A stretch of DNA of 64,000 bases from Burkholderia sp. H160 (GCA_000173575.1 ABYL01000007.1:1-64000), one strand, 5' to 3'. Shown: positions 35,964-49,224, counted from the first letter of the stretch. The notes: a model not told the origin generated them from the sequence alone. Numbers and translations: made by a program.

Positions 35964-36039
35964 TGGCGCGCCCGGCTGGGATCGAACCAGCAACCCCTGC
36001 CTTCGGAGGGCAGTACTCTATCCATTGAGCTACGGGCGC
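35964..36039 (-). tRNA. tRNA-Arg (anticodon CCG)
   Basis: A complete cloverleaf of 76 bases including an encoded CCA (35966-35964). The acceptor arms GCGCCCG and CGGGCGC pair fully. The D arm is GCTC/GAGT-like, the anticodon stem CTGCC/GGCAG encloses loop CTCCGAA (anticodon CCG, reads CGG), and the T arm is CTGG-TTCGATC-CCAG. tRNA genes are common integration sites, but no integrase is seen beside this one. Confidence 0.95.
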
Positions 36040-36346
36040 TTCACCACAAACTGCGGGGAATTTACGCGAAAGCGGAGCAACCAGAACGGACGCAACGCCA
36101 ACGCGAGAGACCGCAAGGATACCCGGTTTCGGCCGAACCGTCCACCGGACGGCCTCCGACACCCGCTCCAACGTCTTCCCCGCGCCCTGCGGCAGCCCGT
36201 GACGATCCGGGTAAACGCCTGCTGAACACGATCCGGGCCCCCTCGCCGGCGCCGAAACCTTGCGTCTATAATCGTCCGTGGCTGATAAAGAACAAGAAGT
36301 TGCCGTCGCGCTGTACCGCTCACATACCCACGGAGACGAGACAAGC
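36040..36346. other. Gap between tRNA-Arg and cytochrome gene
   Basis: Some 307 bases with no supported gene. The promoter of tRNA-Arg (minus) and of the cytochrome gene (plus) must be here. A GTG at 36278 in frame with the cytochrome gene would add 23 residues, but I prefer the ATG at 36347. Confidence 0.5.
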
Positions 36347-37243
36347 ATGAGCGAAGCACCACACGGAGCCCCGATCAAAACCCCAGCACAGCTCATCGCC
36401 GCGGTCATCGCCGGGTTTGCTGTGCCCATCATCATCATCGTTCTGCTCGCCGTCTACGTCGACAATTCGACGCGCACCGGCGCCGGCACCGACTCCCTCG
36501 CCGAAGCCGAAGTCAACTCCCGCATCCATCCGATCGCCCAGGTTGAGATCCGCGACGCCAATGCGCCGCGCGTCTACAAGAGTGGCGAGGAAGTCTACAA
36601 GGCGGTCTGCTCGGCGTGTCACGCGTCGGGCGCGGCAGGCGCACCGAAATTCACCAACACCGCTGACTGGGCCCCGCGCATCGCGCAAGGCTTCGACACG
36701 CTGTGGCACACCGCCCTGTCCGGCAAGGGCGCGATGCCGCCGCGCGGCGGCACGAGCCCCGACGACTACAGCGACTTCGAGATCGCGCGCGCGGTCGCCT
36801 ATATGGCGAACAATTCGGGCGCGAGCTTCCCCGAGCCGGCGCAACCGGCGGCGGGCGCGGCAGCGGCATCGGGTGCAGCAGCCGCGGCAGGCGCATCCGA
36901 CGCGGGCGCGGCTCAGCAGGCCGCCGCGGCCATGGCGGCATTGGCCAGCGTGCCGCAAACTGCCGCGCCGGCAGCGGGTGGCCAGCAAAGCGCGGACGCT
37001 TCGCAGGCGGCCGGCAAGGCGCTGTATCAGTCGGTGTGCCAGGCCTGTCACGCGGCCGGCGTGCTGAACGCGCCGAAGTTCGGCGACAAGGAAGCGTGGG
37101 CGCCGCGCCTGAAAGATCCGATGGACACGGTCTATAACTACGCGCTGCACGGCAAGGGCGCGATGCCGCCGAAAGGCGGCTCGAACGCGTCGGATGCGGA
37201 CGTGAAGGCCGCGGTCGACTATATGGTCGGCGCGGTGAAGTAA
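36347..37243 (+). CDS. Membrane-anchored di-heme cytochrome c (c5 type)
   Basis: A 298-residue periplasmic electron carrier with an N-terminal membrane anchor (residues 15-38, AAVIAGFAVPIIIIVLL). Two heme c motifs are present: Cys88-Ser-Ala-Cys91-His92 and Cys231-Gln-Ala-Cys234-His235. Each is followed by the Met-ligand loop GKGAMPP. The domains are joined by a long Ala/Gln/Pro-rich linker (about 165-220). The duplicated c5 domains suggest internal duplication. A GGAGA site precedes the ATG at 36347. Confidence 0.9.
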   Translation: MSEAPHGAPIKTPAQLIAAVIAGFAVPIIIIVLLAVYVDNSTRTGAGTDSLAEAEVNSRIHPIAQVEIRDANAPRVYKSGEEVYKAVCSACHASGAAGAPKFTNTADWAPRIAQGFDTLWHTALSGKGAMPPRGGTSPDDYSDFEIARAVAYMANNSGASFPEPAQPAAGAAAASGAAAAAGASDAGAAQQAAAAMAALASVPQTAAPAAGGQQSADASQAAGKALYQSVCQACHAAGVLNAPKFGDKEAWAPRLKDPMDTVYNYALHGKGAMPPKGGSNASDADVKAAVDYMVGAVK

Positions 37244-37272
37244 AGCGAGCGGCATCGGCCGTCGCTGAAATG

Positions 37273-37312
37273 AAAAATCCCTGCATGCGCTCACGCGATG
37301 CAGGGATTTTTT
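37273..37312. terminator. Bidirectional terminator after the cytochrome gene
   Basis: AAAAATCCCTGCAT (37273-37286) pairs with ATGCAGGGATTTTT (37298-37311). The stem is 14 base pairs with T-rich ends on both strands, and lies between convergent genes. Confidence 0.85.
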
Positions 37313-37362
37313 ATGCGTAGCGGCGCGTAACCGCACCTGGCAGGCACTTTAGCCCCGCGCGC

Positions 37363-39453
37363 TTATCCCTTCTGCAACAACGCCTTCAAACTCGCGAGCC
37401 GGTCCTTCGGCGACATCGGCGCCTCTTCCGGCGTCGGCGGCGGCGCATCGTCGAGCAGCATTTCGTTGATAAAGCGCGACGCCTCGCAGACAATCGTCTC
37501 CCGCGCCCGCTTGCGCTTCTTGCACCAGTTCAGGTGCAGGCTGCGCTGCGCGCGCGTAATCGCCACGTACATCAGCCGACGCTCTTCCTCGATGCGCGCG
37601 TCGTCGATCGGCTCGTCGTCCGCGCCGCCGCGATGCGGCATGATGCCTTCCTCGACGCCGACCAGAAACACGTGCGGATACTCGAGCCCCTTCGACGCAT
37701 GCACCGTCGACAGCCGCACGGCATCCGGATCTTCCTCACGGCCTTCGAGCATCGACATCAGCGCGACCGTCTGGATCAGCCCGAGCAGGTTCTTGCCGGT
37801 GTCGCCGAAGCCGTCGGCGGTGTCATAGCCGGTCGCCTCGCTGCCGCTGCCGTGCTCCGGCTCTTCCTTCGTGCCCTTGCGCTTGAGCCACTCGATGAAC
37901 TCCAGCACGTTCTGCCACTTCGCCTGCGCCTGGCGTTCGTCGAACGCGTCGTACAGATACGCTTCGTAGTGGATCGCCTCCATCAGCTCATTGAGCAGCG
38001 TGCCCGCCGCGTCCTTTTCCGCGCGGTCGGTCAGACGCTGCATGAAGTCGCAAAACGCCCGCATCGGCTCGATCTGCCTCGGCGACAGGCGCGCCTCGAT
38101 GCCGCCCATATAGACCGCTTCGAACAGCGACACCTTGGCCTGCCCCGCGAACGAACCGAGCGCCTCCAGCGTCGTATTGCCGACGCCGCGGCGCGGGGTC
38201 GTGATCGCGCGGATGAACGCGGGGTCGTCGTTGGCATTGGCGATCAGGCGCAGGTACGCGCAAATGTCCTTGATCTCGGCCTTGTCGAAGAACGACTGAC
38301 CGCCCGACAGCACGTAGGGAATCCGTTCGCGGCGCAGCACCTGCTCGAAGATGCGCGCCTGGAAGTTGCCGCGATACAGGATCGCGTAATCGCGGAAATT
38401 CGTGCGCCGCTCGAACTTGTGCGCGGACAGCCGGAACACGACGGACTCCGCCTCGTGCTCCTCGTCGTTGCAGCCCGTCACCGTGATCGTGTCGCCCATG
38501 CCATGCTCGGACCACAGCTTCTTCTCGAACAGCTTCGGGTTGTTCGCGATCACGTTGTTCGCGGCGGTCAGGATGCGCACGGTCGAGCGGTAATTCTGCT
38601 CGAGCTTGATCAGGTGCAGGTTCGGGAAATCCTTGCCGAGCTGGCCGAGGTTTTCGAGCGTCGCGCCGCGCCAGCCGTAGATCGCCTGATCGTCGTCGCC
38701 GACCGCCGTGAACGCCGCGCGCTTGCCGGCCAGCAGCTTCACCAGTTCGTACTGGCACGCATTGGTGTCCTGATACTCGTCGATCAGCAGATAGCGCAGC
38801 TTGTTCTGCCAGCGGTCGCGCACCTGCTCGTTGCTCGCGAACAGTTCGGCGGGCAGGCGGATCAGATCGTCGAAATCGACCGCCTGATACGCGTGCAGCG
38901 TCGCCACGTAGTTGCGATAGACGATCGCCGCCTGATGCTCGTCCTCGGTCGACGCGGTCGCAATCGCCTGCTCGGGCATGATCAGGCCGTTCTTCCACAG
39001 CGAGACGATCGACTGGATCTTCCGGATGAAGCCCTTGTCCGTCGAGCCGACCTGTTCCTGGATCATGCCGAAGCAGTCGTCGGAATCCATGATCGAGAAC
39101 TGCGGCTTCAGGCCGACGTGCTCCGCCTCCTGCCGCAGAATCTGCACGCCGAGCGAGTGGAAGGTACACACCGTCAGCTGGTTCACGGGCACCTTGCGGC
39201 CTTCTTTGCCGGGCGCGGTCAGCGTCTTGCCTTCGAGCAGCTTGCCGACGCGCTCGCGCATTTCCGCCGCGGCTTTGTTCGTGAACGTGACGGCGGCGAT
39301 GTGACGCGGCTCGAAGCCCTTCGCTTCGATCAGGTGCGCGATCTTCTGCGTGATCACGCGCGTTTTGCCACTGCCCGCGCCGGCGAGCACGAGACAGGGA
39401 CCGTCGAGATAACGGACCGCTTCACTTTGAGCGGGGTTCAGGCCTGCGGACAT
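37363..39453 (-). CDS. rep: UvrD/Rep-type ATP-dependent DNA helicase
   Basis: A 696-residue superfamily 1 3'-5' helicase for replication restart and repair. Motif I is LVLAGAGSGKTRVI (21-34), motif Ia AVTFTNKAAAEMR, motif II LLIDEYQDTN, motif III VGDDDQAIYGWRGA, motif IV QNYRS, motif V LSTVHASKGLEYPHVFLVG and motif VI EERRLMYVAITRAQRSL. The length and the GDDDQAIYGWRGA form match Rep better than UvrD (about 720 with Tudor-like tail), though the C-terminus has a divergent tail. It is a single gene, bounded by a terminator downstream. Confidence 0.85.
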   Translation of the reverse strand: MSAGLNPAQSEAVRYLDGPCLVLAGAGSGKTRVITQKIAHLIEAKGFEPRHIAAVTFTNKAAAEMRERVGKLLEGKTLTAPGKEGRKVPVNQLTVCTFHSLGVQILRQEAEHVGLKPQFSIMDSDDCFGMIQEQVGSTDKGFIRKIQSIVSLWKNGLIMPEQAIATASTEDEHQAAIVYRNYVATLHAYQAVDFDDLIRLPAELFASNEQVRDRWQNKLRYLLIDEYQDTNACQYELVKLLAGKRAAFTAVGDDDQAIYGWRGATLENLGQLGKDFPNLHLIKLEQNYRSTVRILTAANNVIANNPKLFEKKLWSEHGMGDTITVTGCNDEEHEAESVVFRLSAHKFERRTNFRDYAILYRGNFQARIFEQVLRRERIPYVLSGGQSFFDKAEIKDICAYLRLIANANDDPAFIRAITTPRRGVGNTTLEALGSFAGQAKVSLFEAVYMGGIEARLSPRQIEPMRAFCDFMQRLTDRAEKDAAGTLLNELMEAIHYEAYLYDAFDERQAQAKWQNVLEFIEWLKRKGTKEEPEHGSGSEATGYDTADGFGDTGKNLLGLIQTVALMSMLEGREEDPDAVRLSTVHASKGLEYPHVFLVGVEEGIMPHRGGADDEPIDDARIEEERRLMYVAITRAQRSLHLNWCKKRKRARETIVCEASRFINEMLLDDAPPPTPEEAPMSPKDRLASLKALLQKG

Positions 39454-39736
39454 CGTGTGTGGATGGGTAATACGGTTGAGGGCCGCTGAGGTCGGACCGG
39501 CGCGAGGCGCCGGCCGAAGGCCCGGGACATGCTGCGCGGCTCGATGCGCGCGAGAGGTGCGATGTTAACACGGACACCGCGATGGACACCCTCGATGACC
39601 CGGACGCCCGACATACTGCGCGCCAGGCCGCCCCCAATGCTGAGCCCCCAGTCCAGTCCGCAGATGCCACAATAGTGCGATTGCGCGCCGCCGCCGCGGT
39701 GGCAAGGCGGCGCGCCGTTCTACCAGGAAAACTCGC

Positions 39737-40786
39737 ATGTCCGAATCGCTGAAGATTGGATTGATGGGCTACGGCTTCGCCGGCGCGACGTTTCACGCCC
39801 CGGTGATCGAACATTGCGGACGCGCGCGCGTCGCCGCGATTGCGACCGGGCAATCCGAGCGCGCGCACGCCGACTATCCGCACGCGAAAATCGTCGCCGA
39901 TCTCGACGCGCTGCTCGCGCTCGACGACATCGACTGCGTCGTGATCGCGACGCCCAACGACACGCACTTCGACCTCGCGCGCCGCACGCTCGAAGCCGGC
40001 AAGCATGTGGTCGTCGACAAGCCGGTCACGCTGAGCGCCGCCGATGCCCACACGCTCGCCAACATCGCTCTCGCGCGTGGCAAGCTGTTCGCACCCTTTC
40101 ACAACCGCCGCTGGGATGGCGATTTTCTGACCGTACGGGATCTGCTCGCGCGCGTAGAACTGGGTCGCGTCACGCACTACGAATCGCATTTCGACCGCTT
40201 CCGTCCGGACGTGCGCCAGCGCTGGCGCGAAGACGTGACGCGCGGCGGCGGTCTGCTGTTCGATCTCGGCCCGCATCTGATCGACCAGGCGCTCGTTCTC
40301 TTCGGCGCACCGCTAACGGTGTCCGCGACGATACGCACGCATCGCGACAACGCCAGCGCACCCGACTACGTACACATCCAGCTCGGCTACGACGAGTTCG
40401 AAGTCGTGCTGCACGCCAGCGCGCTGACCGCCTTGCCCGGACCGCGCTTTGCGATCCACGGCACGCGCGGCAGCTACGTGAAGCACGGACTCGATACGCA
40501 GGAAGATCAGCTGAAGGCGGGTCTGCGCCCCGGCGCCGAAGGCTTCGGCGCCGGCAATACCCCCGGCTTGCTGCGCGTGCTCGAAGGTGACCAGGAAATC
40601 GAGCGCGAATTGCCGACCCGGAACGGCGAATACGCCGGCTTCTATATTGCGTTGGCCGACGCGATCCAGAACGGCGTCGCGTTTCCGATCCGCGCGCGCG
40701 ATGCAGTCGACGTGATGACGATCATCGAACTGGCCGAGCGCAGCTCGGAACAGGGCGTGCGGCTGCCGTTCGAGCACATTCGCTGA
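39737..40786 (+). CDS. Gfo/Idh/MocA family oxidoreductase
   Basis: A 349-residue NAD(P)-dependent sugar or polyol dehydrogenase. The Rossmann loop is IGLMGYGFAGATFHAPVI, typical of the YhhX/YdgJ branch. The catalytic Lys is in VVDKPVTLSAADA; the second domain has GGGLLFDLGPHLIDQALVLFG. It ends with ARDAVDVMTIIELAERS. It lies alone, divergent from the rep-like helicase gene. Substrate is unknown. Confidence 0.87.
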   Translation: MSESLKIGLMGYGFAGATFHAPVIEHCGRARVAAIATGQSERAHADYPHAKIVADLDALLALDDIDCVVIATPNDTHFDLARRTLEAGKHVVVDKPVTLSAADAHTLANIALARGKLFAPFHNRRWDGDFLTVRDLLARVELGRVTHYESHFDRFRPDVRQRWREDVTRGGGLLFDLGPHLIDQALVLFGAPLTVSATIRTHRDNASAPDYVHIQLGYDEFEVVLHASALTALPGPRFAIHGTRGSYVKHGLDTQEDQLKAGLRPGAEGFGAGNTPGLLRVLEGDQEIERELPTRNGEYAGFYIALADAIQNGVAFPIRARDAVDVMTIIELAERSSEQGVRLPFEHIR

Positions 40787-40963
40787 GCCCAGCGCCGCCA
40801 GACGCCGACACCCCTCTGTGTACCAAAAACGGCGCGAGCCTTCCTGACGTTCCAGAAAGGAACATAACGTTACAAATTCGGCCGCTGCCGAGTCAGCGGC
40901 CGTTCGTCGTCATCCGTTGCTAGCGGGTAGCAACCCAAAACGACATTGACTCCGGGAGAATCC

Positions 40964-41314
40964 ATGTCTCGAATCATCCGTGCCCTTGCCGCCTGCGTGC
41001 TGCTCACCTCGGTCGCCGCCTGCGTGGTGACGCCTCCGCCGGCGCCGCATCCGGGCCCCACTCCGCAGCAGATCGCGGATCAGCGTCTGCATCAGGTCGA
41101 CGGCCGCATCGACAATCTCGCACGCCGGATCGACAACCGCGTGAATCAGGGCTATTACCCGCCGCCGCAAGGCGCCGCGCTGCATCACCGCCTCGAGACC
41201 ATTCGCCAGGAAGCGCATGACATGGCCTCGCAGCATGGCGGCGGTTTGTCCGCGGAAGAACAGCGCGTGCTGAATCAGGAGTTGGATAACGCCGCTCATG
41301 CGATCGGCGAGTGA
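40964..41314 (+). CDS. Small lipoprotein of unknown function
   Basis: A 116-residue exported lipoprotein. The signal peptide ends in the lipobox SVAAC with lipidated Cys20. A Pro-rich stretch (24-35) follows, then a helical region with RIDNLARRIDNRVNQG and a C-terminal EEQRVLNQELDNAAHAIG. The ATG at 40964 has a GGGAG site; an in-frame ATG 18 bases earlier lacks one. A strong terminator follows at 41421. No family function is recognised. Confidence 0.7.
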   Translation: MSRIIRALAACVLLTSVAACVVTPPPAPHPGPTPQQIADQRLHQVDGRIDNLARRIDNRVNQGYYPPPQGAALHHRLETIRQEAHDMASQHGGGLSAEEQRVLNQELDNAAHAIGE

Positions 41315-41420
41315 GCCGGCGAATCACTCGGCAAACCGGGTCGGCAAACGAGCGGCCAGGTGAGCACCCACTACCGCTGATCGCGCGGTGACGGACAGCA
41401 CCGAAAGATGCACCACAACA

Positions 41421-41450
41421 GCGCGGGCCTTAGATCCCGCGCTTTTTTTT
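41421..41450 (+). terminator. Terminator after the lipoprotein gene
   Basis: GCGCGGG (41421-41427), eight-base loop, CCCGCGC (41436-41442), then eight T residues. It closes the lipoprotein transcript and isolates the glycine riboswitch that follows. Confidence 0.88.
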
Positions 41451-41536
41451 CGCTGCCAAACCGCGACGCCCGCGCGCGCACCGCTCTCGGGCCTTGATTT
41501 GACAAGCCCCGGCCCGTCGCGTACATTCGCCGCACG

Positions 41537-41797
41537 CGTCGGGAGAGCGCGCTGGCAAGCGAAAAAAACGCAGGCCGCGCCGCCGAAGGGGCACACCCGC
41601 AAACTCTCAGGCAAAAGGACCGACCGCGTCGAAAGAATCCGCCTTCCAGCGGTTTTTTCGCACTCTGGAGAGCGGCAGTAGCCATCCGCGTCGCACATCG
41701 TGCACCGCAGGCAGGCTGCCCACCGAAGGGGCGCGCGTTCACCGTGACTGATCAAAGTCACGGCAGCGCAATCTCTCAGGTATCGAGGACAGAGGGG
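41537..41797 (+). ncRNA. Tandem glycine riboswitch upstream of gcvT
   Basis: Two aptamers in series. Aptamer 1 (about 41537-41630) runs from GGGAGAGCGC through CCGAAGGGGCACACC to ACTCTCAGGCAAAAGGACCG. Aptamer 2 (about 41660-41797) runs from CTCTGGAGAGCGG through CCGAAGGGGCGCGCG to ATCTCTCAGGTATCGAGGAC. These are the paired glycine-aptamer cores known in bacteria. The expected action is to turn gcvTHP on when glycine is high. The expression platform would be 41798-41882. Confidence 0.92.
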
Positions 41798-41882
41798 TCA
41801 TGCAGAACCACGCTCGCTGGCACACCGCCGCGTGGCGTTGCGCCGCATGGCCTTTTTTGTTTCGCGAGACGCCCGAGGCCCC

Positions 41883-43001
41883 ATGACCGAACTCAAACAC
41901 ACCCCGCTCCACGCCGCTCACCGCGCGCTCAACGCCCGCATGGTCGACTTCGGCGGCTGGGACATGCCCGTCAACTACGGCTCGCAGATCGAGGAACATC
42001 GCGCGGTGCGCACCGACGCCGGCATGTTCGACGTGTCCCACATGTGCGTGGTCGACTTCACTGGCGAGCGCGTACGCGCGTTCTTCGAATACGCGCTCGC
42101 GAACAACGTCACGAAGCTGCAAACGCCGGGCCGCGCGCTCTACTCCTGCATGCTGAACCCGAACGGCGGCGTGATCGACGATCTGATCGTCTATTACTTC
42201 GGCGAAGATCACTTCCGCGTGGTCGTCAACGCCGGCACCGCCGATAAAGACATCGCCTGGTTCGGCCAGCTCAGCGCCGAGGGCGCCTTCAGCCTCACCA
42301 TCACGCCGCGCCGCGATCTCGCGATCATCGCCGTGCAAGGCCCGAACGCGCGCGAAAAAACCTGGCAAACCGTGCCGGTCGCGCGCGCCGCGACCGAAGC
42401 GCTGAAGCCGTTCAACGCCGCGCGCGTCGAAGACACCCCGTTCGGCGAACTGACGATCGCGCGTACCGGCTACACCGGCGAAGACGGCTTCGAGATCATC
42501 GTGCCGGCAACGCACGTCGATGCGCTGTGGAATGCGCTCGCCGCCCAGGGCGTGCGCCCGGCCGGTCTCGGCGCGCGCGACACGCTGCGCCTCGAAGCCG
42601 GCATGAACCTGTACGGCCAGGACATGGACGACAACGTATCGCCGCTCGACGCCGGCCTCGCGTGGACCGTCGATCTCACCTCGCCGCGCGACTTCGTCGG
42701 CAAGAGCCGGCTCGAAGCCGACGGCTCGCACGCCGCGTTCGTCGGCCTGATCCTGTTGAAGGAAAACGGCAAGGCCGCCGGCGTGCTGCGCGCGCATCAG
42801 AAAGTCACCACGCCGCACGGCGACGGCGAAATCACCAGCGGCACGTTCTCGCCGACCATGCAGGAATCGATCGCCTTCGCGCGCGTGCCAAAAGGCGTGC
42901 AGCCGGGCGACACCGTGCACGTCCAGATTCGCGACAAAGCCTGCCCCGCAAGCGTGGTAAAACTGCCGTTTGTGCGCAACGGCAAGGTGCTGGCGGTCTA
43001 A
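41883..43001 (+). CDS. gcvT: Glycine cleavage system T protein (aminomethyltransferase)
   Basis: A 372-residue tetrahydrofolate-dependent enzyme that takes the aminomethyl group from lipoylated GcvH, releasing ammonia. The family blocks [39 protein letters not shown] and YTGEDGFEI are present, with the OB-fold C-terminal barrel ([17 protein letters not shown]). The ATG at 41883, with GAGG upstream, is chosen over an in-frame start 51 bases earlier that would lie in the leader. First gene of the riboswitch-controlled unit gcvT-gcvH-gcvP. Confidence 0.95.
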   Translation: MTELKHTPLHAAHRALNARMVDFGGWDMPVNYGSQIEEHRAVRTDAGMFDVSHMCVVDFTGERVRAFFEYALANNVTKLQTPGRALYSCMLNPNGGVIDDLIVYYFGEDHFRVVVNAGTADKDIAWFGQLSAEGAFSLTITPRRDLAIIAVQGPNAREKTWQTVPVARAATEALKPFNAARVEDTPFGELTIARTGYTGEDGFEIIVPATHVDALWNALAAQGVRPAGLGARDTLRLEAGMNLYGQDMDDNVSPLDAGLAWTVDLTSPRDFVGKSRLEADGSHAAFVGLILLKENGKAAGVLRAHQKVTTPHGDGEITSGTFSPTMQESIAFARVPKGVQPGDTVHVQIRDKACPASVVKLPFVRNGKVLAV

Positions 43002-43064
43002 GCGGCCGGCGCACCCCCCCCCTACATTCCAATCACCACCGAACATACCGTTTAGGAGCATCCG

Positions 43065-43445
43065 ATGAGCATCCCGGCCGATCTGAAATACACCGAATCG
43101 CACGAATGGGTCCGCACCGAAGCAGACGGCACGCTGACGGTCGGCATCACCGACCACGCGCAGGAAGCGCTCGGCGATATCGTCTTCTTCGAAGTCCAGG
43201 AACTGGGCAAGTCCGTGACCGCCGGCGATACCGTCGCCGTGATCGAATCGGTGAAGGCCGCTTCCGACATTTACGCGCCGGTTTCGGGCGAAGTCATCGA
43301 AGCGAACCCGGCCGTCGGCGACTCGCCGGAAACGGTCAACAGTGCGCCGTACGACAGCTGGCTGTTCAAGATCAAGCCGGCCGCCGACGCGACGCTCGAC
43401 CGCCTGATCGACGCCGACGCGTACGCGAAATCTATCGGCGCCTGA
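43065..43445 (+). CDS. gcvH: Glycine cleavage system H protein
   Basis: A 126-residue lipoyl carrier protein that shuttles the aminomethyl intermediate between GcvP, GcvT and the dihydrolipoamide dehydrogenase. The lipoylated lysine is Lys64 in [13 protein letters not shown]. The sequence [20 protein letters not shown] is a typical start. It lies 63 bases after gcvT and 70 before gcvP, so the three make an operon. Confidence 0.97.
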   Translation: MSIPADLKYTESHEWVRTEADGTLTVGITDHAQEALGDIVFFEVQELGKSVTAGDTVAVIESVKAASDIYAPVSGEVIEANPAVGDSPETVNSAPYDSWLFKIKPAADATLDRLIDADAYAKSIGA

Positions 43446-43515
43446 GTCATCTTTTGTTTTAACCGTCAGGTGCGGCGCTCGCAAAACGACGCGCGCCGCG
43501 CCGCCAGGAACACCC

Positions 43516-46452
<2,937 letters not shown>

Positions 46453-46577
46453 GAGAGCGTAAGCGGGACGTCACGCGCGGCGCTGCGAAGGTCCATCAGC
46501 GTCCGCGCGCGGTCCTGTCGTCGAATGCTGCAACCGGCTAACATCACACACCGAATCAGCCTAACGAGGAGTTGCGC

Positions 46578-47705
46578 ATGGCGCGAAAGGTGCGATTGAT
46601 GCAAAGCCGGGCCGAAGTGGCAGCCCGTTCGTGGCGCCCCGCTTACGCGGCGCTGCTGGCCGGCGCGGCCGTCCTGCTGCCGCTGCGTGAGGCGCAGGCC
46701 GCGATGAATTTTTGCGCGGCGCCCGCGCTGCAAACGAGCGAGCGCACCAATGCCGATCCCGGCGTCAAGGCGCTCGTCGCCAACGTGCAGGCGCATCTGA
46801 ACGAGCAGCCGCATGCGCTCGCGAAACTGCACACCGAAGGCACGCTGCCGCACGAGGGCATCTACGATCAGAGCGTCGAAGCGGAGAAGGATCTCGACCT
46901 GTTGCGCGACGCCGCGCTCGCGTGGCGCGCGACCAGCGATGACCGCTTCCTGAAGCTCGTCGACCGTCTGCTGTATGCGTGGGTCACGACGTATCAGCCG
47001 AGCTTCAATCCGATCGACGAAACGCGTTTCGAAGGGCTGATTCTCGCGTACGACATGACCGCGAGCGCGCTGCCCGTCAAAACGCGCAATGCAACGATGG
47101 CGTTCCTGACGAAGTTCGCGAACGGTTACATCACGCAGATCGACGCGCAGCCAAGGCCGCTGACGGGCACGTTTCGCAACAATTGGCAAAGCCACCGCAT
47201 CAAGCTGATCGCGATGGCCGCGTTCACGCTCGACAATCGCAAGATGATCAACGCCGCGCAGCGGCTGTTCGTCGAGCATATCGGCGACAACATCGCACCG
47301 GACGGCTCGACGATCGACTTCCGCGAACGCGACGCGCTGCACTACGTGACCTACGATCTGCAACCGCTGGTGACGGCCGCGCTCGCCGCGCGGCGCCACA
47401 ACCGCAACTGGCTGCAGGAGAAGGGCGCGAACGGCGCGACGCTGCTTGCCGCGCTGAACTGGCTGGTGCCGTTTGCTACCGGCGGCCAGACGCATGAAGA
47501 ATTCGTGCATTCGAACGTCGAGTTCGATGCAAAACGTCGCGAGGCCGGCTTGCCCGGCTATTCGGGTCAATGGGACCCGAAGCACGCGACCGAACTGTTT
47601 CACCTGGCGGCGCGTCTCGACGGACGTTTTACGCCAGTCGCGCTGCAGCTCGCACCGACGCCGCCCGCGTGGCTCGCCGTGTGCTTACCGCTGCCGGCGC
47701 GCTAA
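46578..47705 (+). CDS. Exported alginate lyase-like (PL5-type) protein
   Basis: A 375-residue protein with a signal peptide (ends about residue 42, EAQA). The mature part is an alpha-barrel of the alginate lyase family, with NNWQSHRIKLIAMAAFTLDN corresponding to the catalytic Asn-Asn-Trp/His region, and an ERDALHYVTYDLQPLV block. ATG 46578 with AGGA is chosen; the TTG six bases earlier is less likely. It lies between gcvP and sdaA, 27 bases before the latter, with no metabolic link to glycine. The true substrate may be another uronate polymer. Confidence 0.7.
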   Translation: MARKVRLMQSRAEVAARSWRPAYAALLAGAAVLLPLREAQAAMNFCAAPALQTSERTNADPGVKALVANVQAHLNEQPHALAKLHTEGTLPHEGIYDQSVEAEKDLDLLRDAALAWRATSDDRFLKLVDRLLYAWVTTYQPSFNPIDETRFEGLILAYDMTASALPVKTRNATMAFLTKFANGYITQIDAQPRPLTGTFRNNWQSHRIKLIAMAAFTLDNRKMINAAQRLFVEHIGDNIAPDGSTIDFRERDALHYVTYDLQPLVTAALAARRHNRNWLQEKGANGATLLAALNWLVPFATGGQTHEEFVHSNVEFDAKRREAGLPGYSGQWDPKHATELFHLAARLDGRFTPVALQLAPTPPAWLAVCLPLPAR

Positions 47706-47732
47706 ACTCTTTATATAGGCAGGGAGCAGTAC

Positions 47733-49121
47733 ATGGCAGTGAGCGTCTTCGATCTCTTCAAAATCGGCATTGGTCCGTCGAGCTCGCATACAGTCGGGCC
47801 GATGCGCGCGGCGCTGATGTTCGTCCAGGGACTCGAGCGCGACGGGCTGCTCGATACCACCGCGTCGGTGAAAGCAGAGCTGTACGGCTCGCTCGGCGCA
47901 ACCGGCAAAGGGCACGGCACCGATCGCGGTGTGATGCTCGGCCTGATGGGCGATGCGCCCGACACCGTCAACCCCGACACGATCGCGCAACGGCTCGAAG
48001 CGGTGCGCGTGTCGCGAAAGCTCGCGCTGCTCGGCACGCACGAGGTGCCGTTCGTGCAGAAAGAGCACATCGCGTTTTATCGCCAGGCGCTGCCCGAGCA
48101 TCCGAACGGCCTGAAGCTCTTCGCGTTCGACGCGCAAGGCGCGACGCTGCGCGAGTCGACCTATCTGTCGGTCGGCGGCGGCTTCGTCGTGACGGCCGGC
48201 GCGCCGAACACGAAGGTGTTGAGCGCTGTCGATCAGCTTCCGCATTCGTTTCGCACCGGCAACGAATTGCTCGCCTTGTGCGCGTCGAGCGGCAAGAGCA
48301 TCGCGCAGCTGATGTGGGAAAACGAACGCGTCTGGCATACCGAAGAAGAAACGCGCACGGGTCTGCTGAAGATCTGGGACGTGATGCAAGCGTGCGTCGC
48401 GCGCGGCTGCGGCATCAACAATCCCGATGCCGACGGTCACTTGCCCGGTCCGTTGCAGGTGAAGCGGCGCGCACCGCAGCTGTATCGCGCGTTGACGGGC
48501 AACCCTGAGCGCTCGCTGCAGGATCCGCTTTCGATGGTCGACTGGATCAACCTGTATGCGATCGCCGTCAACGAAGAGAACGCCGCGGGCGGGCGCGTCG
48601 TCACCGCGCCGACCAATGGCGCGGCCGGCATCATTCCGGCGGTGCTGCATTACTACACGCGCTTCACGCCGGGCGCGAACGAGCAGGGCGTGATGGACTT
48701 CCTGATGACGGCCGCGGCGATCGGCATCCTGTACAAGCTGAACGCATCGATCTCCGGCGCCGAAGTGGGCTGCCAGGGCGAAGTGGGCGTTGCATGCTCG
48801 ATGGCCGCTGGCGCGCTCGCCGCCGTGATGGGCGGCACACCGAAGCAGGTCGAGAATGCCGCCGAAATCGGCATGGAACACAACCTCGGGCTCACCTGCG
48901 ATCCGGTCGGCGGCATGGTGCAGATTCCGTGCATCGAGCGCAATGCGATGGCGTCGGTGAAGGCGGTCAATGCCGCACGTATGGCGTTGCGCGGCGACGG
49001 CAGCCACTACGTGTCGCTCGATTCGGTGATCAAGACGATGCGCGAAACCGGCGCGGACATGAAGACCAAGTACAAGGAAACGTCGCGCGGCGGACTCGCG
49101 GTGAATATCGTCGAGTGTTGA
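47733..49121 (+). CDS. sdaA: L-serine ammonia-lyase (iron-sulfur dependent)
   Basis: A 462-residue single-chain L-serine dehydratase that makes pyruvate and ammonia. The beta domain begins [22 protein letters not shown], the signature of the family. The alpha domain has [20 protein letters not shown] and [20 protein letters not shown], which carry the iron-sulfur cluster cysteines. Placement downstream of gcvTHP fits: glycine is turned to serine by GlyA and then to pyruvate. Confidence 0.96.
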   Translation: MAVSVFDLFKIGIGPSSSHTVGPMRAALMFVQGLERDGLLDTTASVKAELYGSLGATGKGHGTDRGVMLGLMGDAPDTVNPDTIAQRLEAVRVSRKLALLGTHEVPFVQKEHIAFYRQALPEHPNGLKLFAFDAQGATLRESTYLSVGGGFVVTAGAPNTKVLSAVDQLPHSFRTGNELLALCASSGKSIAQLMWENERVWHTEEETRTGLLKIWDVMQACVARGCGINNPDADGHLPGPLQVKRRAPQLYRALTGNPERSLQDPLSMVDWINLYAIAVNEENAAGGRVVTAPTNGAAGIIPAVLHYYTRFTPGANEQGVMDFLMTAAAIGILYKLNASISGAEVGCQGEVGVACSMAAGALAAVMGGTPKQVENAAEIGMEHNLGLTCDPVGGMVQIPCIERNAMASVKAVNAARMALRGDGSHYVSLDSVIKTMRETGADMKTKYKETSRGGLAVNIVEC

Positions 49122-49224
49122 GTCTCGGCGTAAGCTGTCGAAGCGCCGATCGGCCGCTGTTGCATGGTCCATCGATGCGGCTCCATCCCATCGCAGTCAC
49201 GCACTATCAGGAGGCTTCTTCGCA

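Noticed and set aside
35724..36039. Genomic island attachment at tRNA-Arg
   Set aside because: No integrase and no direct repeat of the tRNA 3' end were seen nearby; only kept as a weak idea.
37534..39489. A 651-codon open frame on the plus strand
   Set aside because: It is antisense to the Rep/UvrD gene, with Arg/His/Leu-rich composition and no motifs.
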